From NCBI RefSeq assembly GCF_036324505.1, contig NC_086351.1, positions 9,189,983 through 9,253,982 on the forward strand: DNA of 64,000 nt, given 5' to 3'. The notes beneath the pieces were generated by a model that saw only the letters and a program-made list of their open reading frames with translations, had not been told where the DNA came from and did not search any database. Source of the stretch: Eleginops maclovinus. Lineage: Eukaryota > Chordata > Actinopteri > Perciformes > Eleginopidae. Made by a program: the position numbers and the translations under genes. Below, one piece after another: positions 24,701 to 38,232 of this stretch. Each line of letters begins with the position of its first letter. The stretch's first letter is position 1.

Positions 24701-25979
24701 TGACCGAGACAGTGCACCGAATGATACCAATGTTTAATGCTGTGTCTCGCTCTGTGACTGGGATCTTTATATATATTTGATTGTTATTTTATTATCAAAA
24801 TTAAAGATTGTAAACCAGTAAGTTGGTAGAACAGCTTCAAAATGAACAGAAATGACAATTTAAGGGTAAAACTAAACAACAAATTGGGTTGAGCATAGCA
24901 CTGACTTGAATAAATCGACAACATTGTCACCCATACCCGATCCAGCTGTGTGAGTCCATGTCGTCCTGATATCTTTTATAGGTGCATCCCTTGTATTTTT
25001 TACATGTTTGATTGATTCATATACTGTAGGTGTGCAGATTTACGATCTTGTTCCAGAAGGATTGTTTAACTCAGAGCAACTCCGACCTGCAGAGAGAAAA
25101 GCTTTGCCAAAATCTTTTTTATCTGGAAGGTCGGGGGCTGCTGATGGGAGTCTTTGTAATTGGTTTTTTTTTCTCATCAGATCGAAAGTCATATTCACTG
25201 GACTGGACCAAGAATAAATCTAAACAATCAAAAGACATGCAATATGGTTGAAACATACAGTAGAACAAATGTCAGGGCAGATCAATGTGGTAACCCCCCA
25301 ACATGTTGTGAGGATGTGCCACAACATACACTTTGATGCCATGAATGCAGGTTGTAGGTTTATTTGAAGCGTCTTGTGTTCCAGAGGAAATAGGGATGTA
25401 CAGTATGGAAAGACCCTGTACAAAAATGTCTGCATGATGTTGTTGTTTAAAACTATAGCAAAAATGATGCCAAGTCTCTGACATCTTGGTAGAAATAGTA
25501 ACACATTAGATGAAAAGAGAATGTCATGTTGGAAAGGAGATTATGAAGGCTCGAGGGTTGGCCTTCACTAAATAAATGTCATATCTTAACAGATACTGAA
25601 ACGTGAGAGACCCCTACAAAAGCACATGTTGTGAAAAATGTGAAAGTAATGTTACTACAGTGTGTTAAGTGCAACGATATGGCAACAACAGCACACAACA
25701 GATTCCATTCATGCAAATTCAGCCTGTTTAACTGTAAATACCGTCAAATATTAGACGATCAAATATGACGTTTACAGTAAACGAACAGGGCAGACGACTA
25801 CCAGGTTTTTTAGTTTTCGCGTTGTCAATTCATCACGAAAAAAAGATAAATATAAATATATATTTCCCCTATATTACTTTTCCAACAATTAAAGCAAAAG
25901 TTCCACATTTGAATCCGGAATCGAGCTGGTTTATAACAATGAATCTAACCTACTGACAACATTTAAAGTGTTTCCTTTA

Positions 25980-26035
25980 AGATAAGATAGGAGTTTAATT
26001 ATCCTGAAGGAAATTGATAAATCATTGAATTTACA
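25980..26035 (-). repeat. Short LINE/SINE 3'-tail fragment
   Basis: AGATAAGATAGGAGTTTAATTATCC followed by GGAAATTGAT resembles the common fish non-LTR 3' end seen again near 32,505 and 40,186 (ACTTTATT.ATCC....GGAAATT). Only the terminal few dozen bases remain. Confidence 0.4.
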
Positions 26036-27117
26036 GTTCTAGGGAGAGTCCTTTTATGAAGTAAGCTTTAAACAGAATTGCCCAGATAACTGTTCCAGCA
26101 AAGCCCTCCAATGCTGACACTATTTGAAGCAGAGTCTATGGTAAGATGCAAAGCTTTCCTGACTGATCAGAAATGTGCCTGCTACCAATATTATAAGACT
26201 ACTAAAATAAATACACAGTCTTGTAAGAGAAATGTGAGTTACTGGGAGGGAGGTATAATCACTCTCTTGGGTTTGAAGACAAAGGTTTGAGCTACTGCTC
26301 TAGATCTCAGACTTAAACCATGCACGCTCACAAACAACAACTGTGCAGTGCTTAATTTCTGAAACCATACAATAGTGAATTAATTCAAGGATTGCTGAAA
26401 GAGAAACATAACCTCTCAAGTCATTCAGATCCCTATTGCCAGCATGCTCCTGACCCCGATAAACAGCAGGAATATGGAGATATGGTTGGATAACACTACA
26501 TTTCATTCATACAACCGTTTTTGAAAAATGTATAAAAGCCCACAAGGACAAAATGATGATGACCTCAAAATTCCAGGTCAGTGCCTTTAGTGATTTTAGT
26601 AATGTACAGTTCTGCAGTTAAACATACAGTTTGTTTTGCACCTACAGTTCCTTCACAGTTACAGTATATATCCTTCAATTCTCTTCCAGTAACACACAAT
26701 GAGATTCAAGTTACACACACCATTGGCTCACCAAATGGATGTGATACTGCACTGCTCCCTCTGCAGCCGGAGGAGGGAGGAAAGCCATGCTTGATTCGAT
26801 GACCACAATGTTATGGAATTGATTAAATGCTGCATTCTGTGAAATGGTGCCTATACATCTTTCCTCAGACAAAGCTGCTGCACTGATTGCTTGTGGTAAC
26901 AGTAAGCACCAAAGTCTAGGAGGGCAATTCTTTAGAGAAGTATTTTATATTAGCCAAAACCACAATGAGCCTCAGATGATTCAGCAGAGCGGGGCTTAAT
27001 ATTTGCAAATGCAGCATCACTTTGTGTGAATGGGGAATAAAGATGAAGGATTTGCCTCTCAGGAGAAAGCAATGAGTGCTAGAAACTCTTGAAAAAAGTA
27101 ATTTGAACCTGTTTAAA

Positions 27118-27180
27118 CTGGCAGTGGCTCAGTCTGTAGGGACTTCACTTTGAACCGAAGGGTCATCGGTTCGTAAAAAT
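27118..27180 (+). mobile_element. tRNA-derived SINE head, truncated
   Basis: TGGCTCAGTCTG at 27,125-27,136 fits the polymerase III A-box consensus. GGTTCG at 27,168-27,173, about 31 bases further on, is a partial B box. The sequence between (TAGGGACTT...GAACCGAAGGGTCATC) is that of a widespread fish SINE. The fold does not make a full cloverleaf, so this is not called as a tRNA gene. Confidence 0.5.
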
Positions 27181-28134
27181 CAAATAAAACAAAGAACAAA
27201 CCAAGCCTCAGATTTGACATCCAAGTAAAGTCGTTTTTAAAAACAAAGATCAAACAGTATAACCCTAACAGGATAGGGGTACTGTAGCTAGGGTACTTCC
27301 TCTCCAATCACTGAATTTGTGACCTGTAATCCATCCTAAAGAATCTTTAGCTAGGTAGGTAATGGCTTTATGAGATCAACCGTGAGGTCAGAGTTCTTCT
27401 AAGTCTTTAAAGCAGTCTCTACCCGGTGGATCAGAGACCCTAGCATGCCAACAGGGAAAGAACTGCAGGGATTTCTAAACATTTGAATGAAAGCCATATG
27501 GCAAGATAAATATTTACTTTGGGTTCCAATGGATGCACAGAAACCATCAGCATATGTTGTAATATGTATGCACAGCAAGCTATATAATGTCTCTGGCTCT
27601 CTGAAATATGTATTCTACAGCAAGGCAGCAAATGTCTCTCAATCTCTCTGTCACACTCAAAGACACACACACTAGTCAGGGAAGAGATTATGTGAGATCT
27701 AACTCAAGTGTAGTTAGCACACAAACAAAAACACACATGCACGGATCTGGGTTCCTCCCTAAGTAGGATCAGAGTGGTATGTGCGTGTGTGACCTTTCAT
27801 CTCAGCCCAGTGAAACACACTGTCAGCATTATATATTCTGAGAGCAGCTATGTATTGTATGTGTGCTCATTAAAAGGTATAAAAAAGCCGACCTGAAACT
27901 TCCACACAGCGACATCAAGATCTGTACTTTGAACCCACCGCAGCCCCACACTTCTTTTAATCCTAAAACCTTTAGTGCAAATATACCAAAGGCTGCTACC
28001 ATCCACTGACTCTAATTTCATCATAGAGATTATCACGCCGATGAAAAAGACACTTTAAATGTAAAAAAGTAAAACAAACCAGCTCCTCCTCTACCAGCTG
28101 CAACATTAAAGTGAGCTGACCTTTATATGTCAAA

Positions 28135-28148
28135 CCCCCCCCCCCCCC
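28135..28148. repeat. C14 homopolymer
   Basis: An uninterrupted run of 14 cytosines. It is prone to length errors in sequencing. Confidence 0.9.
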
Positions 28149-28619
28149 TTTGATATTTGAAAGATGTTTAGGTCAAGTTTTACAAAATGTGCAGAAAGGT
28201 GCGTTGTGCAACAGCTCAACACAACAATGTACACTTTAAAATGACTAAAAGTACTTCATACGACTATATTCTATGAATTATATTTACTGTATTTCTTAAA
28301 ATATAAACAAGAAGAAATAATCAAATCCGGACGGACACGATTCACCCAGAATAAAACCCACAGGAAGTGTAGGAGCTACTTAAAATGTGCAAAACTCTGT
28401 AAAGACATCTGAGAAAGGAAAAAAGGAAAACATTGGAAAAACAATTTGGAGTTCATTTGGCACACATTAGCCTATAACATTTAAATTAAGTACTTCAGTT
28501 ACTTTAAGTAAATAAAATCTTCGATAAATGTCAACCCACATACAGGCTACAAGTCTTACAGAGCAGAGCGTACAGAATAGACAAGTGTGTAATTGGGACA
28601 AGGAACCAGACCTTTAGGG

Positions 28620-28910
28620 GCGAGAAATCCATAAGAGGAAGGGTGCAATCTCCAGCTGACCACTCCCCGTCGACCTCACCAAGTGGTCATCTGCTAAAGC
28701 CAATTAGTCTGATGACACGCGGGAACACCATTCATTAGCATCGGAGGGTATTCACAGAGAAAAAAGGCTGTTACTTTATTAAGGCTGCCATTGATTAATC
28801 ATAGCGACAGCAAAGTAATCGACTGATGAACTCCTTGATTAATTTGTTAAAATGTGTATTAATACCTGCCGGGGTAATACTGCAATCAATTAATTGAAGA
28901 CATTTACTTA
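28620..28910. promoter_or_regulatory. Candidate conserved non-coding element (enhancer-like)
   Basis: A compact block with many homeodomain-type cores in mixed, non-repetitive sequence: CCAATTAGTCTGATGACACG, TTGATTAATCATAGCGACAG, AAAGTAATCGACTGATG, CTTGATTAATTTG, GTGTATTAATACC and CAATCAATTAATTG. There is no coding potential and no repeat signature. Such density of TAAT/ATTA/TGAT words between developmental genes is typical of vertebrate conserved non-coding elements, but conservation itself cannot be seen from one sequence. Confidence 0.25.
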
Positions 28911-30201
28911 ACTCTTTACCGTAAACCAAGCACAATGATTTGTGAAAATGATTTTTTTTACACGTTCATTTTTTATCTATATCGTAACAGGCCATGAATT
29001 CCTCACATATTTACTATGTCTTTCTCTCAAGTGAGCGTATTTTTGCACTTTGGCTTTTGGGGCGCGTTGTCCTTTCCACCACAAAATACACACTTCACAT
29101 TTTGGTCATTACAACAAAGTAAGAGGTGATTCAGTAGGTGAAAACAAATATCTCATGCTCTCAGTTGATATATTTATTGTTCTTTATGTTAAAATGTTTA
29201 TTTGATGCTTCTTTATACATCTACTTGATTATATGCATAGGTTTTATTCCAATACATAATATTTATATGACATCTAAAAGCCTGGGTAGCTATGATTTTA
29301 CATATGTCATTAGGAAGTGAAAAGAAGTCAGGTCTTCTAGAATAAAAACATATAACCATTGTTTAAGCAGAATGTCAATTAATTCTTACAATTTCATGTA
29401 ATTTAAATTATGTTCAAATAATAATTACATGTATAAGTAAATTACTTGTCAAAAGAAACAGGAATTGTTATTAAGTCTACTCCTCTTTTTTCGTTTCAAA
29501 TGTGAATTCAGTGTGACCTTAAAGAGCAAGCTGCGTTGTTATTGATTGGATCAATGAGATGTGTTTTTGTTGATGTCCTTGTACATAAGGTCAGTAAGTG
29601 TGTTTATATGCATGTTGGTTTGAGGAGAGTGATGCATGACGAGACATGTTAGAGCTGAGCTGATCGACGTCAAGAAAGGAAATACAGTCATGTTTTTTCT
29701 AGTTGCCTTCCTTAGTGCTTTTAACTGCTGGAAAAACACCTCATCGTTAGAAAAACAGACTTATCTCAAAAGGGCAAAAGAATAACTTGCAACCTTTCCC
29801 ACAGTGAATTTCATAACATTTAAAGATGTTTATTCTGGCGAGTTTAGAAACTACGTCTGATTTGCAAACAGGACTTTCTAACACTTTCAAAATTGCTTCA
29901 TTTGGGCATAAAATAAACACACATCACTGCCATCATGCACAATGCTGTCCCTGACAATCACACAGCAAATCCAATCAATTTGAACAGTTACCTGCACTCT
30001 GAAATTACAGCCTGCAAGCGGTTGGTCCCACTTCATTAGTGAGCTGATTTGCAAAAGCTCATCATAATTTTTCTTGTTTTCAACTTGGTTAGTTTAACAA
30101 GCAGCTCAAGCAGAACATGGGAAGAATATCAAGTTAACTTCTAAACGTATTATTATGTGTTTTTATAAGTAATGCGGTCGGAAAATGTCTTAATGTATAC
30201 A

Positions 30202-30204
<3 letters not shown>

Positions 30205-30241
<37 letters not shown>
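30205..30241. repeat. (AT)n microsatellite
   Basis: About 18 uninterrupted AT units. Confidence 0.95.
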
Positions 30242-30243
<2 letters not shown>

Positions 30244-32502
30244 AAACAAACAAAAAATGTTCTGTGTCTTTAACCATCGATAACAGTCACTGCAAAAATG
30301 GGTCAGTGTCATTACCAAAAGCGACCAAAAAGGGTCTGAAGCAGAACGGGGTCACATAAGGCTGCTTTTTTACTGCCCGCTCTGCCAAGCCACTGCAAAT
30401 TTGGGAAATTAAAAAAAAACCTGACCTACATGCCACATGTCGATCTCTGCCTCCCTGCCATGCATGCAGCACCTTCCTGGCTGCTGATAGGAAATCAACT
30501 ACATCACATTACCCATTGTAAATGACATAAAAAGCAGAGCAACAGCCCTGGATGTGGGGTCATACTGTATCACAGAGCAAGCTAAGAGTTGGTAAAAGTA
30601 TCACACAGTTACTTTGGATTTTACCCTATCTTCAGGATGCCCACAGAAAGTATACAATATTTGTTTACTGTACTTGATTAAAGGATTTTTTCTTTCCCAT
30701 TGTGCTCACTTTGCTGTAAACATTTACTTAGGTTTGAAAAAATATGTTTGCTACAGCAGCGTACGACATAGCAAGACAGAAAAGAAGAATTGGCATCATG
30801 ATGTTCTATGTATAAAATAAATGCCAAAATCTGACCCAAAAGGTATTGAAAGCTCTGAAATCTGCCGAATGAAGCTGTGTTTCACTCGAGGAGTTCCTGA
30901 AGATATATTAGATTAGGGACTTTATGGGTGACATTATAAAGTTAACACAAAACACTGATTGAGATTTGATTGGGACCAAAAGTAAAGCAATTAGCAGTTT
31001 TATTAGGACTGTGAGGGAATGCAAGCAGAATTATTACTACAATATAGTTATGACCTATTTAATGAGCCAATGTTTTTCCTACAAGGGAAATTGGATAAAG
31101 AGAATATTTATGTACTTCATCTTCACCAAACAGTTATAAAACCGGTGCGTAACGAGATCCCCTCCATGAACCTCGGTGAGAAATATTAACAGCAGCTCAT
31201 TCTGGAGCTTTTACTATGCTATCAATGGATCCATGTGAATTTCTAAAAAGTTTTGACCCGTTTTCACGATGAAAACTTGCAGTTATTTCATATACTGTAT
31301 ATCAACAGCACCTCAACGCTTCATGCTGTTTTTAGTCACCCTCTCGTATTACAGTAAGCACAGGAGGGGAGCACTCTCTTGTTACACCAATCTCTCAGCT
31401 GCAGCACAGTTGTTGAAGACGTATGTAAGAACGGCCCGTAGACGGCCATTATTCTCTCACTGCTGCCATAGCAACCAGCTCAAAAAAGCAGCCTGACCTG
31501 ATGTTAATATGATTTGACAGGCAAGAATGTGCATGTGTGTGTGTGGGTGGCTGTTTTCATTGAGAGTATGTACTTTTCCTGAGCGTGCGTGTTCCCCGCC
31601 ACAGTGTGTGTATTTCAGTGTGTGTGTGTTTCAGTGTGCATGCCCGTCTGTGTTTGTATGTAAAGCTCATTAACTCCTCAATGTGCTTCTTAGCTGAGAC
31701 TTAAACAAAAATGAGAGGGGAGACGGTCCTTAGAGCTCACGCTCTCAAGTATTAAGGTTTGTGTATGTGTGACACTTAAATTAAGCTCTACTTTGCGCAG
31801 AAAAACCTCATTACTGAAACGTGAGAGATTTTTGTATTCTAAGATGTGTTGTCCCAAAGCCTAACACATCTGTGGGGGGTTGATGGGGACATTGATCAAT
31901 AATCGGCCCCAATCGACTCATGCGCTCTCTTTTCTTTCTTCTGAGGCTAATGGAGGATACAACATAAAGTGAGTTGCCAGTGTTGCAATACATACTAGAG
32001 CCGTTCATATTAATGCGTTTAAAACATTCAGCCTTTATTTGAGGTAAGTGGTTTATCTTATTGGTGATCCTAGAACGCTGCTTTAATTCTTATTTGTGAA
32101 TTGGCTCAAAAACTAGTTCAAAGGTAAATATCCGCAACTTCTGCTGATGGAAAACCAAAAATTAGCCGTTAAGAGCTGTGCCGTGCCATGCAATGGAAAT
32201 GTGGCTGAACATTTAACAGACTTATTTAGGATTAAGATGGAATTAACCAGAAAGTAAGATACCCAACTGGATGGCAAATCATTTAAGCATCATTAATCTA
32301 TAAGAATCTGATAGAGGTTTTGTCATTGTTAATGAAAACCATTGCAATAACTCTGTTGGTTCTCTAATATTTTACTTTATAAATCCTTTAAAATGTTTCC
32401 CATCAATTGGTATCTCATTTAAGTCATTTTTGGTGATAAGTAATTTCTTGGTGTCATTAAATCTTCAACGTAAAAAATTAAATTAGACAAAAAAAAAAAG
32501 AT

Positions 32503-32565
32503 TTAGATGGAACTTTATTAATCCCCGAGAGGAGATTCAGTTTAAGTTAAAGATGGTATATCGCT
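32503..32565 (-). repeat. Short LINE/SINE 3'-tail fragment
   Basis: GATGGAACTTTATTAATCC followed by CCGAGAGGAGATTCAG is the reverse complement of a typical fish retroelement 3' end. It is related to the piece at 40,186. Confidence 0.45.
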
Positions 32566-35500
32566 CGCAGTTTTCGTTAAACAGCATTTTTTTCAGATTT
32601 CACACACAAATACCCATAACTGCGAGTATTGATAGGTTTTATCCCGCAGGACCACAATCATAGCAAAATACTCAACAGCAGAATTCTAGCTAATAATACA
32701 AATCTAATCTATATTGTAAGCCTGTATCACCATTAAGGACATTCTTTACATGATGTTTTAAAAAATCTGGTTCCAATAGAAGGATGACAACAAGGTAACA
32801 TGTGAATGAACTGCATGATGACCTCTACAGCCACTATGATTCAAATCGCCCTCAAGAAACAAGAACCTCTTTGGGTGGTCAGGGTATGGTAAACATGACC
32901 AACAATCACCCAGCCAGCTCTCAATCAATGTCCTGCTCTGCCACAGCCCTGTGCTCTCCTGTTCCCTAATAAGGCTTCAATTTGGTAGAGTAAAAGGTGT
33001 TCAAAGAGATTAGTGTTACTGCGCAGTCATCTCCAATTTGCCATGCTAACACCTGAACTGCCTCTGGGACATAATAAGAAGCCTTTTATTCAACATTACC
33101 AGTGAGTGCAGGAAGTCAATACCAAAGTTCTAACTTCGCAATCTTTGCCTGTCTATTATATATGATGCAAATCTTAACATTGCACTCTGTGTCCCATATA
33201 TTTAGCATTCTACATATACAGTAGCTTTTAAAAAATTGTGTTGAAATATTTGCTAGGTTTAATCACTACTGGGTTATAATAAAAAAATGTTATTTCAAGT
33301 TCATTGAATGTACAAAATGCCTTGATGGCATCTGCCTACATCTACTCTAACGTGTGTGATAACTACAGCACATGTCAACCTATTGCTCTTATTCCTATTT
33401 GGTTATTATTTCAGCCAGAACTTACTTTATTGTATGCCATTTATTCAGCTAGTTTTAACACGGACACATTTTAGGTGCTCATTATGAGTTAAAAAGTGTA
33501 ATATAAAAATTGGAGTTTAGGTTTAAACTTTCGGGTATCACTCTTCCAGTGTAAAGTTTGTTCAGTCTCCAGAGCAAGATTAATGAAATGTACTCCAGAT
33601 GATTGCCTAGGTAATTGACCTTCACCTGTGTGGGAGCCCAATTACACCACAAGTCTGCAGAGAGTTTAGCAGACAGGAAAGCAATCGGACACATTCCAAG
33701 TTTAGTAAAAACAGCTAACAGGCCAAATATTTGTTATACTACAATATGCCACTCTTATTTGGAAGTTTTATCCTGCAGACATGAAATTAAACTTGGATTC
33801 TCATCAATCTTCCCTGTCTTTTTTTATATGTAACTCACTTTAACTCCTCTGGCATTTTCTTGCTCTAGTGTTCTCTTTTTTTAAATAGAGCATCAGATTG
33901 GATTCCAGCAGGAGTCAATCAGCAATGCTGCATGGTGCTCCAAAAGATGACATGCTTTATAAACTGGGTGGAAATAAATACCCATCAGCCTCTACAAAAA
34001 ATGCTGGCAAATTTGAACAGAATCGGGTACGTGCGTAAACCATCGTGATACAATTTATATTTGAAAAATCTTTGACAGTGAAAATAGGTAGACAGTTTCA
34101 CACTACATGTGTGGTTAGAGACATTATCTTTGTTTTGCTTATCATCTACTTGTCACATGTTGGTTCTTACACAAATGTGCAACCAACACCAAAGCCAACA
34201 GTGTGTGTGTGAGCAGGAAGTATGCATGTGTCACATCTGTCTTTTTCTGGAGACAGACAGATGTTAGTAGCTGGCTGAGCTGTGAGTTGATACACAGGTC
34301 AGCTGCTTGGGACAACAATAACCAAAGGAGGCCTGTAAACTGCCCGAGCATGAAGATCTGCTTGGAAGTATTTGACAGACTCCCTGCTGGGGTCTCTCCG
34401 GTCCCTAAAGTGTGACAGTTCTGCCAGTGAAGAGTGTTGGTTAAGTGCCTGGAAGCATACAGTAGCCCTGCTGGATATCATCCCTCTGATTAATTTCTGC
34501 AGAATCCCCCATACAGTGTTTTCATATTTTTAACCTCCGTGTTTAAAAATATATAAAAAGAGAGAATGACTGCTCTTGTTTTAAAAAGAAAAGGAGCTGC
34601 TACGTTTGATGATTTTTGTCTCTTAAGAAAGGGAGTTCTTATACCCAATCACAAAACAATGAACGCAAAAGCATCAACAGTGCCATGCGGGAGGTCGAGG
34701 GTAGTAAAGTCTGTTTTAATGTAGTGTTATGGAAAAATGTACTTTCATTTTTTCAAATCAGCCCTGTAGCCTAACCATTTTTTTGAAAGGCGCAGACATT
34801 CATTGCGCTTGTATTGTATGTCATTGTGAAATGTAATGGAAAGTGAAATTCCTCACAACTCAAAAACAGGAGCCATTCTTAACACAATTAAACCATATTT
34901 CATTCACTTAAGAGCAAAGACCCTTCATTTGCACATTCAGGATTCAATTTGTTCTACATCTTTAGCAGAATCAAACATTATGTACTGTCACAAACCCGAT
35001 ATGTTATCCTTTTCTCAACGCTGGCTTCTTTTCCCTGCTGCGTAAAAATGTCTGGTGAATCTTGTGCAAAATAAATCCTTCCACTGCTGGGTCAGACCAT
35101 GATGAATCTCTGTTGAATGGTATTCAATATGCTTTTTATGTGCAATCTTCATGGGGTGTGTTTTGTTTTGACTGAGAATCAATTTTTCAAAATAGCAAGA
35201 TTTTGTGTAATCCCAATTTATGATAAATACTGGGATGATTCCACTGCGCAGATTGAACACATAACGATTCATATGTGTTGTTACGGACCCGGGCACAGAG
35301 GTTGTCATCGTTATTAGTTATTTATCAAAAGATAAAAATGTTTATGAGATCAAGAAAAAACTTGAAATAGCTTCATCCCAGTTAAGAAACAAGTGCACTG
35401 CAATTTATTGAAGAATTTTTGAATATTGTGTTTAAGAGCTCAGTCGTTGCGGTTTATTTCCACTGTCAGTTTATCAGCCTATGATGCTCCGTAATCCCCC

Positions 35501-37649
35501 TTTAAATGGAACAGCCGTAGTTGGAGCTATATGCTATCATTTCTTTGATCTTTCTTAATAACTCAAGTGGCCTTACACCGCAATGCAGTAAATTGCCGTA
35601 ATACACCACAAGAGACTTGACAATTAAAAATGAAGTGTATGCTTTTGCTGAGCAACACTTTATGAAGAAAACAGTGGCAGGAAGCTTTTAGGAACAGAAA
35701 TTCAGTGAGTCACCACTCCGGGGATTCACTTATCTTTTTTTTTTTTTAGGTTAAGAACAAGTTGACACCAGACATCAAATACTACAAACTCAGAATGTAC
35801 TCCACTTCACCTCTGCAATATGGAGTTTTACACATTCCCTCTGAAGCCCGGGTGCTGGTTTGAAGTGCTGACACCTGAAGTAGGCTGACGTGTCCTCACC
35901 ACTCAGTCCCTCTTATCGGGGACACGCAGGCAGCTTTCTCACACAGAAGACCGGACCACAGCTGCGTCTTTTAACCTGTCCTCATACTGGTGCCGAGGAG
36001 TTTTCATATGCCTCGCGGTAATTCAAAATGAATTAGTCCTCACAGTGTACTACACAGACTGTATTGGTTTTGTGAGTGGCAGTGACAGGAGAGGATTGTG
36101 AGATTAGGGAAATCAGACTCTCCGAAAACCGCATTAGGTTTATAACAGGCATGTTGACAGCATATTTCCCTCCTAAATTAGAATTTTGGCAGATAAAATC
36201 TCCTCAACATGATGCCACAGTGGGGTTTGTTAGGAGTTATTATGATGCAAACTAACTGCAAGAAACAATCAAAAAATGCAATGGCTTTAGGATGAGGGAT
36301 GTTGGCATCTTGTAGCTGTGAGTTACCCATGCTTGGAAACCAGAGAGAACAAGCAGTGATGGCATCCTTTAGATGCTACTGGAGCTTTGAACAATGGCTT
36401 GTTTTCCACCAAAGTGCCTAGTGAGGGGACAAACCCGCCACCACCTGCTGCTGCTATATAGCTGGTGGATATTTCCAACCCTGTTAAGGATAGCATAGGA
36501 AGTATAATGCATAATGAATCTTTTCAAGGATACATAACGGGTCCTTTAATCACAACTTGCTGTGGTTTCTAGGACAGTATTTTATTCAATTAATGTGAAT
36601 CCTGGGACTGCACTGGGAATGCACATTTTTAAAAACATGGTTTTTCTACAGTTGCAAATCCTATTTTAAGGGGGTATTCATGGCCATTGTTAATGGTTGT
36701 TTCTGTAATTTAGCACTGGCAATAGGACAAACTTGTTTAAGATTCCAAATAGGTCATTAGTAAAGCCAACCTGTGAACAGCATTCACTTTTTATGTCTAG
36801 CACATTTTTCATGTGGTGACTAGGTTGCTGCACACAATGCAGAACAAATAATAAAATAAGCATCACAGGAAGTGATCTGTATTGCCATATAAGTCATTTA
36901 TCCAGATCTCTCTGGTACTCAAAACAAACAGTTTAAGCATTATAGATAAGGTATTTCCAAAGAGTACTTTCCCTCGGCTTATAAAGATATGCATTAATTA
37001 CAGTGGTTTCTCTGAAATCTAACAAAGATTAAACAGATTAAAATATATCTGTTATATCTATAATGTAATGTTTGCTCATAGCCATTAATGACCATGTTGT
37101 TGTTTGTCAGAAGCATTCACTGCTTGAGTGCTGCTGATACACATTCACACATGGCTGCACACTGCCATCATCTGGCTCTTTGAAAGCACATGCAAACAGC
37201 CAGTGTCCAAGAACAGTCACTCAAGCTGAAATGAAGAAACACTGAATATTTAGGTGCAGTAACAGAGGTGTTTCATATTATGTTCTTTAAAGTCTACTGG
37301 AGTAACACTTAAGGCAATAAGTTAATAGAATTAGCTCCTTTAACAACTGCAATATTAAAGAGCCGTACACAGTAGTGCCTCACTTATTATAATTCAAATA
37401 CAATATATGAAAATGAACTGGCTCGTTCTGCATAGGGATTATCTTTAGTTGCGGTTCTTTCAGTCTGATGTATGCTGATACTTTTGAACATTCACTTAAG
37501 TACAATTTTGATTGGAGGCCCTTTCTAAAATGTAGCGTGTTTTCAAGTCGAAAATTGGAATACTTCTTCCACCACTGAGTAATATTGTACTAGTATCGTA
37601 TTAAAGTAAATAATCTAAACAAATCCTCTACCCACTGTAAATGCCCCCG

Positions 37650-37810
37650 TGTTGTTGTGGTAGGGTCCGGACGGTGACCACATATGACACGAATCTGGCC
37701 AATGAGAGGACGATGGGGGCGTTCCCATCGGCTTCATTCTCCATTGGTGTGCTGGACCACAACAAACAGCGACGATACGACGAATGTTAAGCAAGTAAAA
37801 CCAAAATCAG
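37650..37810 (+). promoter_or_regulatory. tmem106b promoter and non-coding first exon
   Basis: This is the GC-richest patch upstream of tmem106b. It has a CCAAT box at 37,699-37,703, an inverted one (ATTGG) at 37,743-37,747 and no TATA box, as expected of a housekeeping promoter. A strong donor (AAATCAG|GTAAGAAG) at 37,810/37,811 would end a non-coding exon 1 that splices to the acceptor before the coding exon at 39,098. Human TMEM106B likewise has an untranslated first exon. The transcription start is inferred to lie within about 37,700-37,780. Confidence 0.55.
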
Positions 37811-38232
37811 GTAAGAAGTTAGCTAAAGGGAAAACAATATGTAATTTACTGACTGTACAACATATAACAGCCGTGGTTACGATGTATTTGCGGATTCTCC
37901 TATAGCACTTCCATTAATTCGTGTTCATTAAATATCAGAATTACGCGACAAAATTAAAAACGTGATTGATAACGGTGTTAAAATATAAACGTAGATATCA
38001 AATACCGTGTTTTGGAGGAAGAATAGAGACGTTTTAGCAGTTTTTATACGGCCAGTACGTTGTGTTCCTGGCTGAGTCTCTGCACCACAGCGGCCTGTGT
38101 TCACAGGCTGATAACAGTCATCCTGTACTAAGCGACAACGTGCTGTGTGTCGGTGGCATCTCTTTATTATTATCATCACGGTGTGCCTCTGTGCTATCAC
38201 AATGATGTATCAGTAGCAATTCTCACCACAGC

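Larger units (their letters stand above)
14701..37600. other. Intergenic region between thsd7a and tmem106b
   Basis: About 23 kb between the two divergent genes. No coding exon was recognised on either strand: the open frames are short, have no domain, and are not linked by splice sites. It contains a complete hAT element (17,827-18,653), degenerate tRNA-derived SINE copies (21,648-21,785 and 27,118-27,180), LINE/SINE 3' tails near 25,980 and 32,505, an AT repeat (30,205-30,241) and a C14 run (28,135-28,148). Stretches at about 28,620-28,910, 35,430-35,760 and 36,040-36,240 have the mixed, homeobox-site-rich look of conserved non-coding elements. Enhancers of thsd7a or tmem106b are a reasonable guess, not shown. 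Confidence 0.55.

Noticed and set aside
27118..27180. tRNA gene
   Set aside because: A-box-like and partial B-box sequences are present, but the acceptor stem and T-arm do not pair; better explained as a SINE head.
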